Shown in pieces: positions 1 to 5,473 of a stretch of 6,200 bases of DNA. How positions within the stretch are numbered: the stretch's first letter is position 1; every line of letters begins with the position of its first letter. Source of the stretch: Pseudomonadota bacterium (GTDB taxonomy: Bacteria > Pseudomonadota > Alphaproteobacteria > Rhizobiales > Hyphomicrobiaceae). A program made the position numbers and the translations under genes. The stretch covers positions 1 to 6,200 of the forward strand of contig JAEVZQ010000085.1 in the NCBI GenBank assembly GCA_023392135.1, read 5' to 3'. The notes beneath the pieces were generated by a model. It did no database searches, had not been told where the DNA came from, and was given only the letters and a program-made list of their open reading frames with translations.

Positions 1-372
1 GGAGGAGGTGGTCCGTCGATGGGCCGCGGCCCCGGTTTCCAGGGCGGGCCGATCGGCCGCGCACCAGAGAGAGGACCGAGGTTCGAGGGCGGTCCTCAAC
101 GGGGCTTTGGCGGCGCACCGGTCCAGCGCGAGTTTCGCGGCAGAGCGGAGCGTGGCCCGTCACCCCGCTTTGGCCGCGGGGAGTTCCGGAGAGGCGAGCG
201 GCGCTTCGCTCGTCGCGGACACTTCCGCCCCGGCTATTTCTGGGGTGGCGTGTGGATCGGCCCAGGCATCTATTATGCCGACTGCGAGTGGCTGAGGCGC
301 CGGGCCTACGTCACCGGCTCTCCCTACTGGTGGGGTCGCTTTAACGAGTGCGTCGCCACCTACTATTCCTGA
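1..372 (+). CDS. Gly/Arg-rich, probably secreted small protein (5' end outside window)
   Basis: The reading frame is open from base 1 (it begins Gly-Gly-Gly-Gly-Pro-Ser before an ATG at 19) and stops with TGA at 370-372, so the gene probably starts upstream of the window. About the first 70 visible residues are a low-complexity Gly/Arg/Pro/Phe stretch. The C-terminal 50 or so residues are aromatic-rich and more ordered, with a Trp-Gly-Gly-Val-Trp core, then 'ADCEWLRRRAYVTGSPYWW' and 'NECVATYYS'. The two cysteines in this end could form one disulfide, which suggests an exported protein whose signal peptide lies off the left edge. Small Gly-rich secreted proteins with a Cys/Trp-rich C-terminus are common in Rhizobiales; their function is not known. 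An alternative start is the ATG at 19, because the GGAGGAGGTGG at 1-11 resembles a ribosome binding site, but the same bases read naturally as Gly codons. No function is assigned. Confidence 0.6.
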   Translation, partial: GGGGPSMGRGPGFQGGPIGRAPERGPRFEGGPQRGFGGAPVQREFRGRAERGPSPRFGRGEFRRGERRFARRGHFRPGYFWGGVWIGPGIYYADCEWLRRRAYVTGSPYWWGRFNECVATYYS

Positions 373-414
373 TACGGGCCGTGTACTAAGGTTTGGTCTT
401 CAATCCGGGCACGA

Positions 415-442
415 TGCAGCCGGGCACTACCGCCCGGCTGCA
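415..442 (+). terminator. Perfect 11-bp hairpin between the Gly/Arg-rich gene and the 2TM gene
   Basis: TGCAGCCGGGC (415-425) is exactly complementary to GCCCGGCTGCA (432-442) around a 6-base loop, ACTACC. It begins 43 bases after the upstream stop codon and ends 15 bases before the GGAGG of the next gene. There is no run of T after it, so it is not a textbook intrinsic terminator. It could be a terminator or RNA-stability stem for the upstream gene, or a leader structure of the downstream gene. The structure is seen directly; its role is inferred. Confidence 0.6.
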
Positions 443-457
443 GGCTTGGTCAGGGGC

Positions 458-462
458 GGAGG
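458..462 (+). promoter_or_regulatory. Ribosome binding site of the 2TM gene
   Basis: GGAGG lies 9 bases before the ATG at 472. It fixes that ATG as the start in preference to the internal Met at codon 10 (499) and to the overlapping reading frame that begins at 393. Confidence 0.8.
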
Positions 463-471
463 TACAGGACG

Positions 472-765
472 ATGACTGCCGACCAGTCCGCAGGTCAGAT
501 GACCCAGGAAGAACGGATGCAGCGCGCGCGGGAGCGCGTTTCCGAAATCAAGGGCTTCTATATTCATCTCGGCATTTTCGTGGCCGTTCTCGTTCTGCTT
601 TTCGGCGTGAACGCCACGACGAGTGGCGCTTGGTGGGTGCAATGGGTGTTCCTGGGCTGGGGCATCGGAGTCCTCGCCCATGCCGTCGCCATATTCGGTG
701 GCACGCCGAAATTCATCAGCAGATGGGAAGAGCGCAAGGTACGCCAGTACATGGATGAGAGCTGA
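472..765 (+). CDS. 2TM domain-containing membrane protein
   Basis: A 97-residue protein matching the small 2TM domain family (Pfam PF13239) along nearly its whole length. A charged amphipathic N-terminal helix (residues 11-27, 'TQEERMQRARERVSEIK') leads into the family-typical 'KGFYIHLGIFVAVLVLLFGVN' segment (about 27-47), the first membrane helix. A short Trp-rich turn ('TTSGAWWVQW') precedes the second helix (about 57-76), with the characteristic 'GWGIGVLAHAVAIFG'. The tail is charged ('SRWEERKVRQYMDES'). The domain occurs alone, as here, or fused to signalling proteins such as LytTR-system kinases in other phyla; its biochemical role is unknown. The protein should sit in the cytoplasmic membrane with both termini inside. 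It has its own GGAGG and follows a strong hairpin, so it may be transcribed separately from the gene before it. The family call is firm; the function is not known. Confidence 0.9.
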   Translation: MTADQSAGQMTQEERMQRARERVSEIKGFYIHLGIFVAVLVLLFGVNATTSGAWWVQWVFLGWGIGVLAHAVAIFGGTPKFISRWEERKVRQYMDES

Positions 766-775
766 CGTTCAGCTC
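759..775 (+). other. Hairpin spanning the stop codon of the 2TM gene
   Basis: GAGCTGA (759-765) and TCAGCTC (769-775) form a perfect 7-bp stem with a CGT loop. The TGA stop (763-765) is part of the 5' arm. No T-tract follows. It may mark the 3' end of the transcript or protect it, but that is inferred. Confidence 0.5.
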
Positions 776-899
776 AACTACCAGTAGCAGCAAACGTCAC
801 TCACCTGCATTTTGACGTAATAAAAGCAATCTCCGGCTACGGACATGAGCTTGCGCATCACGGACCAGCTCCGTTGAGCGACGATCGGCAAGCTTTAAG

Positions 900-927
900 T
901 TCACGCCAGCCCCTTCTCTGCTATAAT
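900..927 (+). promoter_or_regulatory. Sigma70-like promoter of the TAXI/Sel1 unit
   Basis: A perfect TATAAT (922-927) stands in an AT-richer stretch of otherwise GC-rich DNA. The best -35 match is TTCACG (900-905), four of six bases of TTGACA, with a 16-base spacer. Transcription would begin near 934, giving a leader of about 60 bases before the GTG at 995. The rest of the gene-free stretch 766-899 shows no gene and no convincing second promoter. Confidence 0.6.
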
Positions 928-935
928 ATGGCCCA

Positions 936-986
936 ATTCAGACCTCTCTTATGCCTGAGGGCAGCACCTCAACATTCAGACGGGAG
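936..986 (+). promoter_or_regulatory. Leader of the TAXI gene: repeated octamer, competing hairpins, ribosome binding site
   Basis: The octamer ATTCAGAC occurs at 936-943 and again at 974-981, 38 bases apart. Between them TGCC (952-955) can pair with GGCA (960-963), or TGAGG (956-960) can pair with CCTCA (967-971); the two pairings exclude each other. GGGAG at 982-986 is 8 bases before the GTG start and directly follows the second octamer. The ribosome binding site is well supported; any regulatory role for the repeats or stems is speculative. Confidence 0.4.
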
Positions 987-994
987 ACGGGTCC

Positions 995-2158
995 GTGCGT
1001 GGCTTGCTTGTGTGGGTTGCGGGAGCGATGAGTTTAGCGCCCCTCGTGGCCGGAAATGCCTGGTCGCAGACGCTGCAACCGTTTGATGTTGCGCAGGCGC
1101 GAGGAGTGCCGACAGCTGCGGCGTCGGGCGAGGCTGCGGTGGTGGCTCGCACCAATGCGTGGACGGTCAGCATTGCGGGCGGCCTGCTCGAAGGGACTTT
1201 CTCCCGGTTTGCTGCGGAGCTTGCGAAGGCACTCGACGACGGCGACGATCTCCGTGTGCTCCCGATCATCACCTACGGTGCCGCGGAGAACCTGAGCGAT
1301 CTCCTCTATCTCAAGGGCATCGACATGGCGATTACCCATGCCGACGTCTTCGACGAGTTCAAGCGCAACAGGAGAGCCGCAAACCTCGAGCAGCGCGTCA
1401 ACTACATCTCGCAGATGTACGTCGGTGAGCTGCACGTCTTCGCGCGCCACGACATCAAGTCACTCAAGGATCTCAATGGCAAGAAGGTCGGCTTCCACAC
1501 GAAGGGCGCAGGCCCGACGGTGACGGGCCCGATCCTGTTCGAGCGGCTTGGCATCAAGGTCGAGCCCGTCTTCATCAACAACGCCATCGCGATCGAAAAG
1601 ATGAAGGCAGGTGAGATTGCCGCGATCCTGCATACGGTCGGCAAGCCGAACAACCTGTTCGTCAACCTGAAAAGCGACGTTGGACATTTCCTGCCCGTCG
1701 AGTACGGCGACAAGTTTTCTGACTATTACGTGCCATCGACCCTGGGACACGAGGACTATCCTAATCTGTTCGAACCGGGTGAGAAGGTCGACACGATCGG
1801 CATCCCGGTCGTTCTCGCAGTCTATAACTGGCCGGAGGGGCATGACCGCCATCGCCGCGTCGAACGCTTCATCCAGCGGTATTTCGGGCGCTTCGACACG
1901 TTGAGAAAGCCGCCGTTCCATCCGAAATGGAAAGAAATCAATCTGGCGGCCAAGGTGCCGGGCTGGAAGCGCTACTTTGTTGCCGAAAAGTTGCTCGAGG
2001 AAATGCAGCCGACAACCGTCGCCGCAGGCATCGATCCGGCCCTTGCCCGGTCCCAGGCCGCGCGCGCCGCACCGAACGATCGTGCTGAGCAGGAGCGCCT
2101 CTTCCAGGAATTTCTGGAGTGGAGCAGACAGCGAGCCAGGCGACAGGCCCGGCAATAG
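995..2158 (+). CDS. TAXI-type TRAP solute-binding protein, orphan in this window
   Basis: A 387-residue periplasmic binding protein of the TAXI/Imp type (COG2358-like; NMT1-type periplasmic fold). Residues 1-25 form a signal peptide ('MRGLLVWVAGAMSLAPLVAG' then Asn-Ala-Trp-Ser, with likely cleavage before Gln25); there is no lipobox. After a variable linker, 'WTVSIAGGLLEGTFSRFAAE' (56-75) starts the first lobe with the Gly-rich loop typical of these proteins. 'ENLSDLLYLKGIDMAITHAD' (98-117), 'LKDLNGKKVGFHTKGAG' (157-173) and 'MKAGEIAAILHTVGKP' (203-218) are the usual landmarks of the fold. The start is GTG at 995, supported by GGGAG 8 bases upstream and by the complete signal peptide; the Met at codon 12 would truncate that peptide. 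The protein is longer than the usual 320-340 residues because of the N-terminal linker and an Arg/Gln-rich tail (about 354-387). TAXI proteins normally deliver acidic substrates to a fused DctQM membrane subunit, and none lies nearby. The next gene starts 68 bases later and is probably co-transcribed. Substrate unknown. Confidence 0.85.
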   Translation: MRGLLVWVAGAMSLAPLVAGNAWSQTLQPFDVAQARGVPTAAASGEAAVVARTNAWTVSIAGGLLEGTFSRFAAELAKALDDGDDLRVLPIITYGAAENLSDLLYLKGIDMAITHADVFDEFKRNRRAANLEQRVNYISQMYVGELHVFARHDIKSLKDLNGKKVGFHTKGAGPTVTGPILFERLGIKVEPVFINNAIAIEKMKAGEIAAILHTVGKPNNLFVNLKSDVGHFLPVEYGDKFSDYYVPSTLGHEDYPNLFEPGEKVDTIGIPVVLAVYNWPEGHDRHRRVERFIQRYFGRFDTLRKPPFHPKWKEINLAAKVPGWKRYFVAEKLLEEMQPTTVAAGIDPALARSQAARAAPNDRAEQERLFQEFLEWSRQRARRQARQ

Positions 2159-2191
2159 AGCCGCCGTCAAGAACAAAGCCAAAGCGCGGCT

Positions 2192-2221
2192 AAGGAGGAA
2201 ACGGCCATTTCGGCGGGAGGG
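2192..2221 (+). promoter_or_regulatory. Two Shine-Dalgarno sequences ahead of the Sel1-tailed gene
   Basis: GGGAGGG (2215-2221) lies 5 bases before the ATG at 2227 and is the likely working site. A stronger match, AAGGAGG (2192-2198), lies 28 bases before the ATG. It is too far away to serve it, and no ATG, GTG or TTG is at a suitable distance. An in-frame TAA at 2191-2193 rules out an upstream start. The upstream site may act as a ribosome standby site or be chance. Confidence 0.6.
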
Positions 2222-2226
2222 AACCA

Positions 2227-3105
2227 ATGGCGGGGATTACGCCGAAGGACCAACGGACGACCGGCATTGGGCTAAAGCAACTCGTTCTGGCAATGACCGT
2301 GGCCGGACTGGTAAGCCTGCCGGTGGTGCGGGCCCCCGTCGATGCGCAGACGAAGCCGATCATCAACGTCGCCTCGGTGATCCTTGCGGAACCCGCCATC
2401 GAGACGCCATTCCCGATTCAGATCGGTCCGGCTGAGGCTATTCCGAAGCAGACGTTTCTGAGAATTCGCGGCCTGCCGGGAACAGCCACGCTGTCGGAGG
2501 GTCACGCCATAGCCGCGGGGGCTTGGGCCATTCCGCTAACTGGATTGCCGCGGCTGAAAATTGCGACCCCGGCTGGCGCGTCGGGCAAAGCGGACGTTAC
2601 CATTTCTCTCGTCGCTATCGACGGCCGTATCCTCAGCGAAGTGAAGGCGACCCTGCTGATCGCACCGGCTTCCGCCATCACACCGGCGGCGAGCCAGGCT
2701 GCCGGTGGCCAAGCCGGCGCCAATGTTGCCGCACTTAGTCCGGCGGGAGACGTCCTCGCACCGGCGCCCGCGCGGCTTCCACTTCAGCCGCCCGTTCCGC
2801 CGCCACCTGACATCGCTCCCGAGGACCGGGATCAGGCGCTGGCCTACATGGATCGGGGTGACCGCAGCCTGGCCAATGGCAATGTGACAGTCGCGCGCCT
2901 GTTCTATGAAAAAGCTGCCGAGCTCGACTGGGGACCCGCCGCATTGGCGCTCGCGGCCACTTTCGACCCCATCGAGCTGGCCCACTGGAATGTCCTCGGC
3001 GGCGTCGAGCCCGATCCTGAAGAAGCGCGCAAATGGTACGAGCGCGCCCGCGAGCTCGGCACCGCGGAGGCTGTCGAGCGTTTGCAGCGATTGGGCGCGC
3101 GCTGA
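2227..3105 (+). CDS. Secreted protein with Ig-like region and TPR/Sel1-like C-terminus
   Basis: A 292-residue exported protein. A basic N-terminus and hydrophobic stretch (about 16-36) followed by 'APVDA' then Gln41 look like a signal peptide. Residues 46-147 form a beta-rich module: 'VILAEPAIETPFPIQIGP', then 'RIRGLPGTATLSEG', 'AWAIPLTGLPRLKIATPAG' and 'DVTISLVAIDGRILSEVKAT'. This resembles Ig/cadherin-like repeats seen in hypothetical proteins of Bradyrhizobium relatives. An Ala/Gly/Pro-rich linker (148-197) contains 'PVPPPP'. The C-terminus has a TPR-like helix pair (202-236, 'ALAYMDRGDRSLANGNVTVA') and one Sel1-like repeat (258-292, 'PDPEEARKWYERARELG'). Sel1/TPR repeats bind partner proteins, so a periplasmic scaffolding role is plausible but inferred. 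The gene sits 68 bases behind the TAXI gene on the same strand, with no terminator between them. The ATG is chosen because of GGGAGGG 5 bases upstream and because the frame is closed at 2191. Specific function unknown. Confidence 0.8.
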   Translation: MAGITPKDQRTTGIGLKQLVLAMTVAGLVSLPVVRAPVDAQTKPIINVASVILAEPAIETPFPIQIGPAEAIPKQTFLRIRGLPGTATLSEGHAIAAGAWAIPLTGLPRLKIATPAGASGKADVTISLVAIDGRILSEVKATLLIAPASAITPAASQAAGGQAGANVAALSPAGDVLAPAPARLPLQPPVPPPPDIAPEDRDQALAYMDRGDRSLANGNVTVARLFYEKAAELDWGPAALALAATFDPIELAHWNVLGGVEPDPEEARKWYERARELGTAEAVERLQRLGAR

Positions 3106-3115
3106 GCTTTGCTCA
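3103..3115 (+). other. Small hairpin beginning at the stop codon of the Sel1-tailed gene
   Basis: TGAGC (3103-3107) pairs perfectly with GCTCA (3111-3115) across a TTT loop, and the TGA stop is the first half of the stem. It is short and lacks a T-tract, so it is a weak candidate for a 3'-end structure. Confidence 0.35.
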
Positions 3116-3168
3116 TAGAGCGGGTGCCCTCACTCTACTGGTACGCGCGACACTATCCTGCATCACAC

Positions 3169-3196
3169 CGTCATTCCCGCGAAGGTGGGGATCCAC
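3169..3196 (+). repeat. Dispersed-type palindromic repeat (CGTCATTCCCGC family) in the convergent spacer
   Basis: CGTCATTCCCGC followed by GAAGGTGGGGATCC looks like the widespread intergenic palindrome of the form CGTCATTCCCGCG-AA-GGCGGGAATCC. The arms at 3173-3180 and 3185-3192 pair over 8 positions, two of them G-T wobbles, with a GAAG loop. It lies midway between the convergent ends at 3105 and 3262, a usual location for such elements, and could help stop transcription from either side. Family membership is from recollection of the consensus; only one copy is in the window. Confidence 0.55.
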
Positions 3197-3261
3197 GATA
3201 CGTCGCTACTCGAATTCGGAAACTTGCGTGAATGGCCGGATTGCTCGTTTCGGAGCTTCTC

Positions 3262-4782
3262 TCAACTCGCTTGGCTCGAAGCTGTGTTTGCCTGCGATCG
3301 CCGCAGTATTCGGCCGAGGAAGGGAAGGAGAAGCGTGATGATCACGGCGGCCATGATGCTGCCGGAAAGAGGCCGGGTGAAGAAAACCGTCCAATCATTG
3401 CCGAAGCTGATCATCGTATTCATGAACGATTCCTCGGCAATCGGCCCTAAAATCACGCCAAGTATCATCGGCGCGACGGGAAAGCGGAATCGCTCGAGCG
3501 CATAGCCGATCACTCCGAACGCGAGCATCAGCCAGAGATCCGTCAGGTTATTGCGGATCGACATGGCGCCGATGAAGCACATCAGCATGACGAACGCCGA
3601 AACGACCGCCTCCGGGAAATCGAGAACCTTCACGAGCAGACGGATGAAATAGAAGCCGAGCACGCACATCAGTGCGATGCCGAGGAAGACCGAGGCGAAA
3701 ATCGTGTAGACCATTCCGGAGGACGTCAGAAGGATCTGCGGCCCCGGCTGCACGCCCTGCAGCATGAACGCACCGAGCATGACGGCGGTGGCGCCGCTGC
3801 CCGGGATGCCCAGCGCCAGCAGCGGCACCAGTGCGCCGCCCACGGATGCGGTCGACGCCGCCTGGGGTGCAACGATGCCTTCAGGAATTCCGGTTCCCAT
3901 TTCCTTGCGCCGCTGCCCGTATTGCGCCTCGACGCCGTACGAAACAAACGAGGCAATGGTCGCTCCGGCTCCGGGCACCAGGCCGATGACATTCCCCAGA
4001 ATGCTCGAGCGCAGAAACATCCAGCGCAATGCGAAAAGCTCGCGGAAGGACGGAAGCCTGGTCGAGGTTTGGGAAATTTTCTCGACGGATTTTGTGGCGA
4101 ACCCCTGCTCCAGTCGGCTCAGAACTTCCCCGACTCCATAGGCGCCGACCATCACGACGAGGAACTCGATGCCGTCCGCCAGGATCGGCAAGCCGAAAGT
4201 GAACCGATAGCTGCCATAAATGGCGTCTGTCCCGACGCTCGCGATCAGCAACCCGATCGCGAGGGACAAGAAGGCATTCGGCAATGATCCGCGGCCGAGC
4301 GCGATGACGCTCGCGAGCCCGAATAGAACAATTGCGAAATACTCCGGCGTCGAGAACTTCAGAGCAAACTTCGCCACTGGCTGGGTCAGCAGAACCATGA
4401 CGATCGCCGAGATGAAGCCGCCGCCAAGCGCCGCGATGAGAGTCCAGCCGAGGGCATCTGCCGCCCGGCCCTTCTGGGCCATGGTGTAGCCGTCCCACAG
4501 AATGGGAACGTCGAGCGGCTCGCCGGGAATGCGGAACAGAATGGCTGTGAAAGCGCCACCGTAAGTGCCGGACACGTACATGGCGGTCAGCAGCACGATG
4601 GCTGCCGTGATGTCCATCTGGTACGTGAAGGGTAGCACAAGGATGACGCCCATCACGAGCGTCAGCCCCGGCAGCACGCCCACAAGCAGGCCCACGACAA
4701 TGCCGACCACGAGCATCAGCAGGTGGGCCGGGGTCAGGCAGTTGATGAAACCGGCACCGAGCTGACTGAAGATTTCGAGCAT
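3262..4782 (-). CDS. tctA: Tripartite tricarboxylate transporter large permease, TctA family
   Basis: A 506-residue integral membrane protein of the usual TctA length (about 500), the large subunit that forms the translocation path and uses an ion gradient to import carboxylates delivered by TctC. The two homologous halves are visible. The first has 'GLLVGVLPGLTLVMGV' (31-46) and 'SGTYGGAFTAILFRIPGEP' (71-89). The second has 'GLVPGAGATIASFVSYG' (267-283) and 'LALGIPGSGATAVMLGAF' (322-339), with 'GVQPGPQ' just after. About ten to twelve hydrophobic helices are evident. Two normally strict motifs differ: the stretch after PGEP reads 'LDVPILWDGY', and the usual PEAANNA-type stretch reads 'PQAASTA' (306-312). 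The ATG is 8 bases after a GAGG (4791-4794). The gene begins 19 bases after the tctB stop and is probably translationally coupled to it. The substrate cannot be told from sequence; tricarboxylates such as citrate are the founding case. Confidence 0.95.
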   Translation of the reverse strand: MLEIFSQLGAGFINCLTPAHLLMLVVGIVVGLLVGVLPGLTLVMGVILVLPFTYQMDITAAIVLLTAMYVSGTYGGAFTAILFRIPGEPLDVPILWDGYTMAQKGRAADALGWTLIAALGGGFISAIVMVLLTQPVAKFALKFSTPEYFAIVLFGLASVIALGRGSLPNAFLSLAIGLLIASVGTDAIYGSYRFTFGLPILADGIEFLVVMVGAYGVGEVLSRLEQGFATKSVEKISQTSTRLPSFRELFALRWMFLRSSILGNVIGLVPGAGATIASFVSYGVEAQYGQRRKEMGTGIPEGIVAPQAASTASVGGALVPLLALGIPGSGATAVMLGAFMLQGVQPGPQILLTSSGMVYTIFASVFLGIALMCVLGFYFIRLLVKVLDFPEAVVSAFVMLMCFIGAMSIRNNLTDLWLMLAFGVIGYALERFRFPVAPMILGVILGPIAEESFMNTMISFGNDWTVFFTRPLSGSIMAAVIITLLLPFLGRILRRSQANTASSQAS

Positions 4783-4790
4783 TCGTGTAT

Positions 4791-4810
4791 CCTCGGCCAG
4801 CTCAGCTGGC
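4791..4810 (-). promoter_or_regulatory. Stop-codon hairpin of tctB abutting the tctA ribosome binding site
   Basis: On the minus strand GCCAGC-TGA-GCTGGC (4810 to 4796) is a perfect 6-bp stem whose 3-base loop is the tctB stop codon. One base later comes GAGG (4794-4791), the tctA ribosome binding site. A ribosome terminating on tctB would open this stem next to the tctA site, a layout that suits translational coupling. The structure is seen; the coupling is inferred. Confidence 0.5.
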
Positions 4811-5359
4811 GCGCATCAGGTCCAAGACGAACTGCGTGACCTGGTCGAATGGCGGCACGCCCCTGGGCAGGGAGACATAGACGACCTTCAGGAAAATGAA
4901 GGCGAAGACCAGAATTCCGATCGTACTCGAGGCCCAGACGGCCGTGTGATTACGGATGCCGCCGAGGTACATGAAAACGATCAGGAACAGGTACGAAGCG
5001 AGCAAGAACCCGAAAATCGGAACCAGGACGGCGTAAGCAAACGTCAGGGCCAGTCCACCAAGAAGCATATAGATGCGCGATCTGGCATTCGCGTGCGCTC
5101 CTTCCTCGTCGAGCTCTTCGCCTTCCAGATGCTCTGCGATCCCCTGCAAGCTGTTCCCGGCCGATCCCACGATGATCCGCCGCGCGATCTCATACATGCA
5201 GACGATTGCGATGATCGCGATGGCAAGCCGCGGCCAGAAATCGGGCCCGAGCTGACCCGGGCGGGCTGGATAGCTGATCGTACCCGCCACATGATAGAGC
5301 ACTGCCGCGATCGCGAGCCCCAACATGTAGGGCAGCGCGGCCCTGAATCGCTGCGCCAT
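4802..5359 (-). CDS. tctB: Tripartite tricarboxylate transporter small subunit, TctB family
   Basis: A 185-residue membrane protein, slightly longer than the usual 140-170. It has four hydrophobic regions: about residues 8-27, 41-63, 96-133 (long enough for two helices, broken at 'VPIFG') and 140-163. The 'GPDFWPRLAIAI' at 38-49 and 'KVVYVSLPRGVPPF' at 158-171 are characteristic of TctB. An acidic, polar loop (71-94, including 'EGEELDEEGAH') connects the second and third regions. The TctB subunit accompanies TctA in the membrane; its exact contribution is poorly defined. The ATG at 5357-5359 has only a weak upstream match (GGGA about 10 bases before), which fits lower expression than tctC. 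It is read after tctC across a 114-base structured gap and before tctA with a 19-base gap. Confidence 0.92.
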   Translation of the reverse strand: MAQRFRAALPYMLGLAIAAVLYHVAGTISYPARPGQLGPDFWPRLAIAIIAIVCMYEIARRIIVGSAGNSLQGIAEHLEGEELDEEGAHANARSRIYMLLGGLALTFAYAVLVPIFGFLLASYLFLIVFMYLGGIRNHTAVWASSTIGILVFAFIFLKVVYVSLPRGVPPFDQVTQFVLDLMRAS

Positions 5360-5390
5360 TTTATTGAAATCCCGTGCGATGATTTGTCGG

Positions 5391-5454
5391 CCGGTGCGCG
5401 CTTTCGCTCGCGACCGGATTCGCGGCTCGGCCCGCCGCCTGAAGGCAGCGAGCC
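5391..5454 (-). other. Two hairpins in the tctC-tctB intercistronic gap
   Basis: Just after the tctC stop, CGAGCC/GGCTCG arms (5449-5454 with 5424-5429) form a 6-bp stem that can be extended inside by GCC/GGC (5437-5439 with 5444-5446). A second stem pairs CCGGT and CGCG (5391-5395, 5397-5400) with CGCG and ACCGG (5409-5412, 5413-5417), 9 bp with one bulged base and an 8-base loop. Neither is followed by a T-tract on the minus strand. Such stems can protect upstream mRNA or cause partial termination, giving more binding protein than permease; here this is inferred. Confidence 0.5.
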
Positions 5455-5473
5455 ATCAGCCGCATCGGATCAA

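Noticed and set aside
393..758. 121-residue open frame overlapping the 2TM gene
   Set aside because: It has no ribosome binding site and no domain; the overlapping frame has GGAGG and an unmistakable 2TM domain.
874..1086. 70-residue open frame running into the TAXI gene
   Set aside because: It spans the predicted promoter and leader and has no supporting motif.
1460..2227. 255-residue open frame on the minus strand opposite the TAXI gene
   Set aside because: It lies antisense to a clear binding-protein gene, its product is rich in Arg/Leu/Asp with no recognisable domain, and long antisense frames are expected in GC-rich coding DNA.
2207..2275. Possible tiny ORF from an ATT codon after AAGGAGG
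   Set aside because: ATT starts are very rare, the product would be 22 residues of no recognisable type, and the main gene start has its own ribosome binding site.
3106..3261. Possible gene remnant in the convergent spacer
   Set aside because: Frames crossing it are short or run into tctA antisense; only a small hairpin and a palindromic repeat can be supported.
3881..4498. 205-residue open frame on the minus strand inside tctA in another frame
   Set aside because: The sequence is Arg/His-rich without hydrophobic segments or motifs, and the TctA frame fully explains this region.
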